NCBI GenBank assembly: GCA_947626725.1
Contig: CANQTI010000043.1
Coordinates: 1-11,541, forward strand
From: an uncultured Eisenbergiella sp.
GTDB taxonomy: Bacteria; Bacillota; Clostridia; Lachnospirales; Lachnospiraceae
DNA length: 11,541 nucleotides
Direction of reading: 5' to 3'
Positions 5,632-11,541 of the stretch are shown here, piece after piece (within the stretch, counting starts at the first letter, position 1; every line of letters starts with the position of its first letter). The translations under genes were made by a program, and so were the position numbers. The notes beneath the pieces are model-generated. The model was not told where the DNA came from. It searched no databases and saw only the letters and a program-made list of their open reading frames with translations.

Positions 5632-7827
5632 ATGGACAAGAAAAAAGGGATTATCACACTGGTCGCCGCGGTGGCGCTCCTGATCGCCTGTACCTTTGTG
5701 GCGGTGTTCGGTGTGGATTCCGCGACGAAGACCGGTTCCGCCTCCAATATCAAGCTGGGCCTTGATCTGGCGGGTGGCGTCAGCATCACGTACGAGGTGG
5801 TGGGGGACGACAACCCCAGCGCGGAGGACATGAACGATACGATTTTTAAGCTGCAGCAGCGTGCGGACAGCTATTCCACCGAGGCGCAGGTTTATCAGGA
5901 GGGCAGCAACCGGATCAATATCGAGATCCCCGGCGTGTCCGATGCCAACGCGATTCTGGAGGAGCTGGGCAGCCCCGGTTCCCTGATGTTCATGGATACC
6001 AACGGCGAAGTGGTGCTGACCGGCACCGACGTGGCGGATGCGCAGGCCGGATATCAGTCCGACGATCTGGGCAATCAGGAACCTGTGGTATCCTTAAGCC
6101 TGACAGAAGAGGGGACGCAGAAGTTTGCGGATGCCACGAAGGCGGCCTATCCCAATCATGATGTCATCTATATCATATATGACAACGAGGTAGTCAGCGC
6201 GCCCAGAGTACAGGCGGAGATCACCGACGGCCGTGCCGTGATCAACGGCATGGGCTCATTTGAAGAGGCGAATATCCTGGCCTCCACCATCCGGATCGGC
6301 GGCCTGTCCCTGGAGCTGTCCGAGATGCGTTCCAACGTAGTGGGCGCCCAGCTGGGCAGCAATGCCATTCGGACGAGCCTGATCGCGGGTGCCATCGGCC
6401 TTGCCATCATCGTTATTTTCATGATCGCGGTCTACTGGATCCCCGGCGTGGCCAGTTCGCTGGCGCTGTGTCTGTATACGGTCATGCTGGTGCTTTTGCT
6501 GAACGGCTTTGATATGACCCTGACGCTTCCGGGCATCGCCGGCATCATCCTTTCCATCGGCATGGCCGTGGATGCCAACGTTATCATATTTGCCCGTATT
6601 CGGGAGGAAATCGCCACCGGCAAGACGGTGCGTTCTTCCATTAAGATCGGCTTCCAGAAGGCCTTTTCCGCCATCTTTGACGGCAACGTGACCACGCTGA
6701 TCGCGGCCGCGGTGCTGGGCTGGATGGGAACGGGCACGATCAAGGGCTTCGCCCAGACGCTGGCCCTCGGTATCGTGCTGTCCATGTTCACGGCCCTGGT
6801 GGTGACCCGGCTGATCCTGAACGCGCTGTATGCGGTCGGTTTTCAGAATGAAAAATATTATGGCCGGGCGAAAGACAGAAAGCCTATCGATTTCCTGGGC
6901 AAAAAGGCGGTCTTCTTCGCGGTTTCCGGCGCGGTGATCGTGGCGGGTTTCGTGTTTATGGGGATCAATAAAGCATCCACAGGCAATCCGCTGAACTACA
7001 GTCTGGAGTTCATCGGCGGCACCTCCACCAACGTGACCTTCCCGGAGAACAGGAGCATTGAGGATCTGGACGCGAACGTGGTGCCTGTGATCGAGGACAT
7101 CAGCGGCGATCCCAATGTGCAGACGCAGAAGGTACAGGGCACCAATGAAGTGATTTTCAAGACCCGCACCTTAAGCGTGGAGCAGAGGGAAGAGCTCAAT
7201 GAGGCCCTGGCGGAGCAGTTCGGCGTGGATGAATCGGGCATCACGGCCGAGACCATCAGCTCCACCATCAGCTCCGAGATGCGTTCCAGCGCTGTCCTGG
7301 CCATCCTGGTCGCCACAGTGCTGATGCTGATCTATATCTGGTTCCGGTTCAAGGATATCCGCTTCGGTGCCAGCAGCGTGCTGGCTCTGCTGCATGACGT
7401 GCTGGTGGTGCTGGCGTTCTACGCCATCGCGAAGGTGTCCGTGGGCAATACCTTCATCGCCTGCATGCTGACCATCGTCGGTTATTCCATCAACGCCACC
7501 ATCGTCATCTTCGACCGTGTGCGTGAAAACCTGCAGCTGGCCGGGAGCAAGGCCGATCTGCAGCAGCTGGTGGACCAGAGCGTCACCCAGACGCTGTCCA
7601 GAAGCATCTTCACGTCCCTGACCACCTTCATCATGGTGGCGGCACTGTATGTGCTGGGCGTGTCCAGCATCAAGGAATTCGCCCTGCCGCTGATGGTAGG
7701 CATCGTCTGCGGTGCGTATTCCTCCGTGTGTCTGACCGGCGCCATGTGGTATCTGATGCGCACGAAGCTGGTGAAAAAGGAATCGCCCGCGGCGCAGGGG
7801 AAGAAGGGCCAAAAAGCAGCGAAATGA
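5632..7827 (+). CDS. secDF: Fused protein translocase subunit SecDF
   Basis: A single 731-residue membrane protein joining SecD and SecF, the accessory complex that uses the proton gradient to pull proteins through SecYEG at the outer face. SecD half (about 1-410): a first helix at about 7-27, LGLDLAGG at 42-49, the extracytoplasmic P1 region with YDNEVVSAPR near 183-192 and GGLSLEL near 223-229, and helices from about 246. The proton-relay Asp is in AVDANV (Asp314). SecF half (about 420-731): helix about 426-445, the P4 region starting EFIGG, helices from about 552, and TLSRS with Arg657, matching E. coli SecF Arg247. At the position of E. coli SecF Asp213 (GYSLND) the sequence reads GYSINA, with Ala622. 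The C-terminus is Lys-rich. The start at ATG 5632 was preferred over 5623 because of spacing from AAGGAGA. Next to scfAB, as is common in Clostridia; functional linkage is unproven. Confidence 0.95.
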   Translation: MDKKKGIITLVAAVALLIACTFVAVFGVDSATKTGSASNIKLGLDLAGGVSITYEVVGDDNPSAEDMNDTIFKLQQRADSYSTEAQVYQEGSNRINIEIPGVSDANAILEELGSPGSLMFMDTNGEVVLTGTDVADAQAGYQSDDLGNQEPVVSLSLTEEGTQKFADATKAAYPNHDVIYIIYDNEVVSAPRVQAEITDGRAVINGMGSFEEANILASTIRIGGLSLELSEMRSNVVGAQLGSNAIRTSLIAGAIGLAIIVIFMIAVYWIPGVASSLALCLYTVMLVLLLNGFDMTLTLPGIAGIILSIGMAVDANVIIFARIREEIATGKTVRSSIKIGFQKAFSAIFDGNVTTLIAAAVLGWMGTGTIKGFAQTLALGIVLSMFTALVVTRLILNALYAVGFQNEKYYGRAKDRKPIDFLGKKAVFFAVSGAVIVAGFVFMGINKASTGNPLNYSLEFIGGTSTNVTFPENRSIEDLDANVVPVIEDISGDPNVQTQKVQGTNEVIFKTRTLSVEQREELNEALAEQFGVDESGITAETISSTISSEMRSSAVLAILVATVLMLIYIWFRFKDIRFGASSVLALLHDVLVVLAFYAIAKVSVGNTFIACMLTIVGYSINATIVIFDRVRENLQLAGSKADLQQLVDQSVTQTLSRSIFTSLTTFIMVAALYVLGVSSIKEFALPLMVGIVCGAYSSVCLTGAMWYLMRTKLVKKESPAAQGKKGQKAAK

Positions 7828-7891
7828 CGGCAGGCGGAATCGAATCGGAGGAATGCCTGACGGTCTTTGGTTTGAACGGATGAGAAAGGTG

Positions 7892-7920
7892 TTGTGAGAC
7901 ACTGCTGATACAGTTAAAAT
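7892..7920 (+). promoter_or_regulatory. Candidate recJ promoter
   Basis: TTGTGA (7892-7897), a 17-base spacer and TAAAAT (7915-7920) form a plausible sigma-A promoter in the 120-base gap after secDF. Transcription would start near 7927, about 20 bases before recJ. No intrinsic terminator was found after secDF, so readthrough from upstream remains possible. Confidence 0.5.
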
Positions 7921-7947
7921 TTCATAGAAAAGTGCAGGCAGATCAAG

Positions 7948-9780
7948 ATGGCAGAATGGTGTGAAGTGAGAAAAGGGGCGGATTTTTATGGAATTGCCCG
8001 GAAGTATCATATCCATCCGCTGACAGCGCGCATTATCCGCAACCGGGGGGTGGTGGGGGATGAAGCGATCCAGAAATACCTCTCCGGCACGATAGATCAG
8101 CTGTATGATCCGGCTTTGCTTTCAGGAATTGCGGAAGCGGCGGCGCTTTTAGAAAATAAGATCAGGGAGGGCAGATCCATCCGCGTCGTAGGGGACTACG
8201 ATGCGGACGGGATCTGTTCTTCTTATATTTTAAAGAAAGGGCTGCAGACTCTGGGCGGAAAGGTGGATACGGCGATTCCGCACCGGATGAAGGATGGATA
8301 TGGGCTGAATGAGAGCCTGGTGGAGGAAGCGCGCAGGGACGGGGTGGATGTGATTCTGACCTGTGATAACGGTATCGCGGCTTTCGATCAGGTCCGGCTG
8401 GCAAAAGAATATGGAATGACTGTGATCGTGACGGATCATCATGAAATTCCGTATGAAGAAACAGAAGAGAGGGAAAGCGGAGAAGTAAAAAAGCAGTATA
8501 TTTTACCGCCTGCGGATGTGATCGTGGATCCTAAATTGCCGGATTGCGGATACCCGTTTCCTGAAATCTGCGGGGCCATGGTGGCCTTTAAACTGATCCA
8601 ACAGCTGTTTTCGGACTGCGGGCTGCCGGGGCCCGGACTGGACGCGGCCCTGCCCGGCAGGGAGCGAGGCGTATTGGATGAACTTCTGGAATTTGCGGCT
8701 TTCGCAACGGTGGAGGATGTGATGCGCCTGCAGGGAGAAAACCGGATCCTGGTACGGCAAGGACTGGAACTGATGCAGGACAGCCGAAACTTGGGGCTTC
8801 GCGCTTTGATGGAGGTGAACGGGATCCTGCCCGGAAACAGCGGGAAGCGGCTTAGCGCTTATCATCTCGGCTTTGTGCTGGGCCCCTGCCTGAATTCTTC
8901 GGGGCGGCTGGATACCGCTTCGAGAGCGGTCGCGCTGTTGGAGAGCGGGACATGGGAGGAGGCCGTAACCAGGGCCTCTTATTTGAAAGAATTGAATGAG
9001 AGCCGCAAAAACATGACGGAGCAGTATGCGAAAGAGGCGGCGGCGATCATTGAGGACGGACCGCTGAAGGCCGACAGGGTATTGGTGGTATATTTGCCGG
9101 GCTGTCATGAGAGTCTTGCCGGTCTCGTCGCGTCACGGCTCAGAGAGCGATATGATAAGCCTGTTTTCGTTTTGACTCGGGGAGAGACAGAGATCAAGGG
9201 CAGTGCGCGCTCCGTGGAAAAATACGATATTTATAAAGAGATGACGAAATGCAGGCGTTTCTTTACGCGCTTCGGAGGTCATAAAATGGCAGCGGGCTTT
9301 TCGATGCGGGAAGAGGATGTGGATGCTTTCCGGCGTGAGATCAATGCGCTCTGTGAACTGACGGATGCGGATTTGCAGGAACGCGTGCGCATCGATGCGG
9401 TATGGCCGATATCCGGCGTGGATTGTTCTCTGGTGGAGGAGCTGGCCTGCCTGGAGCCCTTCGGCAATGGAAATACCAGACCGCTTTTTGTCAATCGGGA
9501 TCTTCGGCTCCTATCCGCCAGAGTATTGGGGAAAAAGAAAAATGTGCTGCGGTTTATCGTGCGCGATGACAATAACAGGGAACTGGAGATGGTATATTTC
9601 GGGGACCGGGAGGCCTTCGAATCCTGTGTGGCGCAAAAATATGGGACGGAAGCCATGGAACTGCTGTATTCGGGCCGGGGTCGGGACAGGGGGATCACAA
9701 TGACCGTGGCTTACTATCCGGAGATTGATATGTATCAGGGAAATCCGAAACTGCAGATCGTGATGAAGTACTACAGGTGA
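7948..9780 (+). CDS. recJ: Single-stranded-DNA-specific exonuclease RecJ
   Basis: A 610-residue 5'-to-3' exonuclease on single-stranded DNA, acting in recombinational and mismatch repair in the cytoplasm. DHH domain: DYDADG at 83-88, CDNGI at 139-143, and VTDHHEIP at 161-168 with the DHH triad supplying metal ligands. The connecting region holds GPCLNSSGR at 312-320. The DHHA1 domain follows with GCHESLAGLVA at 385-395 and FGGHKMAAGF at 442-451. The C-terminal part (about 475-610) contains CLEPFGNGN at 501-509 and should be the oligonucleotide-binding fold. Length fits the compact Firmicute form. ATG 7948 gives the expected N-terminus, but the site before it (AGGCAG region) is weak. It follows secDF as in many Clostridia. 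All motifs appear intact. Confidence 0.95.
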   Translation: MAEWCEVRKGADFYGIARKYHIHPLTARIIRNRGVVGDEAIQKYLSGTIDQLYDPALLSGIAEAAALLENKIREGRSIRVVGDYDADGICSSYILKKGLQTLGGKVDTAIPHRMKDGYGLNESLVEEARRDGVDVILTCDNGIAAFDQVRLAKEYGMTVIVTDHHEIPYEETEERESGEVKKQYILPPADVIVDPKLPDCGYPFPEICGAMVAFKLIQQLFSDCGLPGPGLDAALPGRERGVLDELLEFAAFATVEDVMRLQGENRILVRQGLELMQDSRNLGLRALMEVNGILPGNSGKRLSAYHLGFVLGPCLNSSGRLDTASRAVALLESGTWEEAVTRASYLKELNESRKNMTEQYAKEAAAIIEDGPLKADRVLVVYLPGCHESLAGLVASRLRERYDKPVFVLTRGETEIKGSARSVEKYDIYKEMTKCRRFFTRFGGHKMAAGFSMREEDVDAFRREINALCELTDADLQERVRIDAVWPISGVDCSLVEELACLEPFGNGNTRPLFVNRDLRLLSARVLGKKKNVLRFIVRDDNNRELEMVYFGDREAFESCVAQKYGTEAMELLYSGRGRDRGITMTVAYYPEIDMYQGNPKLQIVMKYYR

Positions 9781-9866
9781 AGGCCGTCTGACGGAAAAGA
9801 CGGGTGCGGAATATGCCGTACCGGAAGAGCGGACAAGCGCCGCGGCGGAACGAGCGGATAAGCTTC

Positions 9867-9895
9867 TTGCAATCGACAGGGGTTTCGTATAAAAT
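9867..9895 (+). promoter_or_regulatory. Promoter for the terminal membrane protein gene
   Basis: TTGCAA (9867-9872) and TAAAAT (9890-9895) are separated by exactly 17 bases; an overlapping TATAAA starts at 9888. Start of transcription is expected near 9902, leaving a leader of about 40 bases. Just upstream, GAGCGGACAAGC (9827-9838) and GAGCGGATAAGC (9852-9863) form an 11-of-12 direct repeat with a 25-bp period that could be an operator. Confidence 0.65.
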
Positions 9896-9941
9896 AACCT
9901 TGCATCCGAAATTTGTGTGAAAGGGAATGGGAGAGGGCGGT

Positions 9942-11541
9942 ATGCGTCTGGTGAAATGCAAATGGGCGGTGATTTCACTGCTTGCCGCCATTGTACTGGA
10001 ATTTGGAATATGTCAGGCCTCTTTCTGGAGCACGCTGGCGGTCAGAGGAGAGGACGTGACCGCGCGTACAGAGGCCGTCTATACGTATGTCGCGGCGGAA
10101 GAGATGGAGACAGCCTCCGGGGACGATGCGGGTGTATATGAGGAAAACGGTTATCCGCGGGTGCCGGGCGGCGCCATGCTTTTAAAAGTCATGGGGCTGG
10201 AAAAGGAAGTGAAACGCCTTTGGCTGGATATCGATATTCCTGCCGGATATCAGATCCGCGCAACTGTTTTCGCACAGGATGAGGGCGATCTTTATACCTA
10301 TCAGCTGGGAAACGGCAGGGTGCTGCTGCGGGAAGTGGCGCAGAATGCCTGGATGAAGATCTACCCTTACGGAAAGGTAAAAAATCTGTATCTGCGTCTG
10401 GAGACCGCCGATGGAGCGGGCAGCGCCAGACCGGGAGAAATGGGGGATCTGGTATGCAGGGTCAACGGGCTGCAGATCAATGGCAGGATGCCGTTTTCGT
10501 TTCATCCTGTCCGTTTCCTGATCTGGTTTTGTCTGGCAGCGCTGCTGATTGGCCTGCCGGGAAAGCGAATGATACGGCCTTTTGAGGAAGTCTGCGTTCG
10601 GGGAACAGAGCAAAGGCGAATGCGCGCAGGAATCTCAGCATTTGTTTTTTTGGCGCTGGGCCTGCTGTTTTGTTTCGTGCGGATCAATCCGGCCTGTCAG
10701 CAGAACCTGGCGCTTCATCACGCCCAGTATCAGGAATTGGCCCGCGCACTGACGGAGGGGAAGGTCGATCTGGGGGAAGGAGATCCCCGATTGCTGGAGA
10801 TGGAAAATCCGTATGATACCATCTGCCTGCAGGCGGGGCAAATCCCTTATCGGGCGGATTACGCCTGGTATGACGGAACATATTATGTCTATTTCGGGAT
10901 CGTGCCGGAGCTGCTTGTCTATTTGCCGTATTATCTGGTAACAGGAAAGGATCTTCAGAACTATCAGGCTGTTTTCCTTTTTATGGTCGGCTTCCTGGCG
11001 GCCTGTGCGGGGCTGGTCTATGAAGTGATGAAGCGGTACTTCCCGAAAACGCCGTTCTTTTTGTATTATGCAGGTGTGTTCATGCTGGTGGGCGGATATT
11101 CCCTGTTTTATCTGCTGATTCGGCCGGATCTTTACCATGTGCCGATCGCTGCGGCCTATATGTTCACAGCAGCAGGTCTGTGGGCGTGGCTGGCGGGATT
11201 GAATCGGGAGCGCGGAAAGACGGTACTGTATTTTTTCGGCTCGCTCTGTATGGCCGCGACGGCCGGATGCAGACCGCAGTTTTTGCTTTTCTCGTTTCTC
11301 GCACTGCCCTTGTTTTGGGAGGAAGTGTTTCAAAAGAGAACGCTGCTTTCCGGAAAAGGCGTCGGAAATACGTTGGCTCTTGGCCTGCCGTTTCTGTTGG
11401 TGGGGGCGGGGCTCATGTATTACAACGTGATTCGATTTGGCTCTCCCTTTGATTTCGGTGCGGCATACAGCATGACGAGCAATGATATGACGCATCGGGG
11501 ATTCAATCTGGAGCGCGTGCTGTATGGCTGGTGGTATTTCC
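9942..11541 (+). CDS. Polytopic membrane protein, GT-C glycosyltransferase-like, 3' end missing
   Basis: The frame runs from ATG 9942 to the right edge without a stop: 533 complete codons plus one base. GAGAGG (9931-9936) is 5 bases before the ATG. Visible layout: a first helix at about 8-27; an extracytoplasmic domain of about 30-185 with strand-like segments and no recognised motif; then helices near 189-206, 229-246, 341-362, 371-394, 399-419, 427-443, 445-460 and 475-494. Recurrent motifs are YAWYDGTYYVYFG (307-319) before a Pro-rich helix, AGCRPQ (441-446), and RFGSPFDFG (498-506) followed by SNDMTHRGF. I recall this combination from large, uncharacterised membrane proteins resembling GT-C enzymes, which use polyprenyl-linked sugars for cell-surface polysaccharides. 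No catalytic Asp can be assigned with confidence, so the enzymatic role is inference. It has its own promoter and may not belong to the recJ unit. Confidence 0.75.
   Translation, partial: MRLVKCKWAVISLLAAIVLEFGICQASFWSTLAVRGEDVTARTEAVYTYVAAEEMETASGDDAGVYEENGYPRVPGGAMLLKVMGLEKEVKRLWLDIDIPAGYQIRATVFAQDEGDLYTYQLGNGRVLLREVAQNAWMKIYPYGKVKNLYLRLETADGAGSARPGEMGDLVCRVNGLQINGRMPFSFHPVRFLIWFCLAALLIGLPGKRMIRPFEEVCVRGTEQRRMRAGISAFVFLALGLLFCFVRINPACQQNLALHHAQYQELARALTEGKVDLGEGDPRLLEMENPYDTICLQAGQIPYRADYAWYDGTYYVYFGIVPELLVYLPYYLVTGKDLQNYQAVFLFMVGFLAACAGLVYEVMKRYFPKTPFFLYYAGVFMLVGGYSLFYLLIRPDLYHVPIAAAYMFTAAGLWAWLAGLNRERGKTVLYFFGSLCMAATAGCRPQFLLFSFLALPLFWEEVFQKRTLLSGKGVGNTLALGLPFLLVGAGLMYYNVIRFGSPFDFGAAYSMTSNDMTHRGFNLERVLYGWWYF

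Noticed and set aside
7828..7891. Intrinsic terminator after secDF
   Set aside because: Only a weak imperfect pairing (around GCAGGC and GCCTGACGG) is present and no T-run follows.
10635..11495. 286-codon - strand open frame near the right end
   Set aside because: It is antisense to the + strand membrane protein, whose helices and motifs are coherent. The antisense product is Gln/Arg-rich and unlike a real protein.

Overview
The window looks like a chromosome segment from a GC-rich member of the Clostridia, most likely Lachnospiraceae. The evidence is the SCIFF peptide/maturase pair next to a fused secDF and recJ, Gram-positive style AGGAGG ribosome binding sites, and sigma-A-like promoters. 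The GC-rich impression is by eye; base composition was not counted. Genus and species cannot be read from the sequence alone.

Left part (1-1532, + strand): the 3' end of one CNNM/CBS/CorC-type membrane protein gene is followed, with a 4-bp ATGA overlap, by a complete paralogue. Region 1533-1755 is non-coding, with three GC-rich hairpins between convergent genes. On the - strand, 2703-1756 encodes a 315-residue hypothetical protein with a tandem 24-residue repeat. It has a good promoter of its own (TTGACG-17-TACAAT, 2801-2773). Region 2704-3107 is mostly gene-free and holds degenerate GC-rich direct repeats.

Central part (3108-7827, + strand): a small four-helix membrane protein (TIGR04086-like) is followed by a very long hairpin (3507-3742, with 63-bp perfect outer arms). 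Then comes an extended -10 promoter and a 47-residue SCIFF precursor peptide gene (3874-4017, six cysteines). Its radical SAM/SPASM maturase (4106-5617) and a one-piece SecDF (5632-7827) follow. A 12-bp stem-loop between peptide and maturase could act as an attenuator, favouring peptide over enzyme. The secDF ribosome binding site overlaps the maturase stop, so those two are probably translationally coupled. ScfB is expected to install thioether crosslinks in ScfA. SecDF is the proton-driven booster of Sec export, and its link to SCIFF is only positional.

Right part (7892-11541, + strand): recJ has a plausible promoter of its own. It is followed by a promoter (TTGCAA-17-TAAAAT) and a large polytopic membrane protein that runs off the right edge. 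That protein resembles GT-C-like surface-polysaccharide enzymes, but its function is not established.

I found no tRNA, rRNA, CRISPR array or transposase. The recognisable core (SCIFF, SecDF, RecJ) is a known arrangement. The less explained items are the long hairpin, the repeat protein, an unusual linker in ScfB, and an Asp-to-Ala replacement at the expected proton-relay position in the SecF half.
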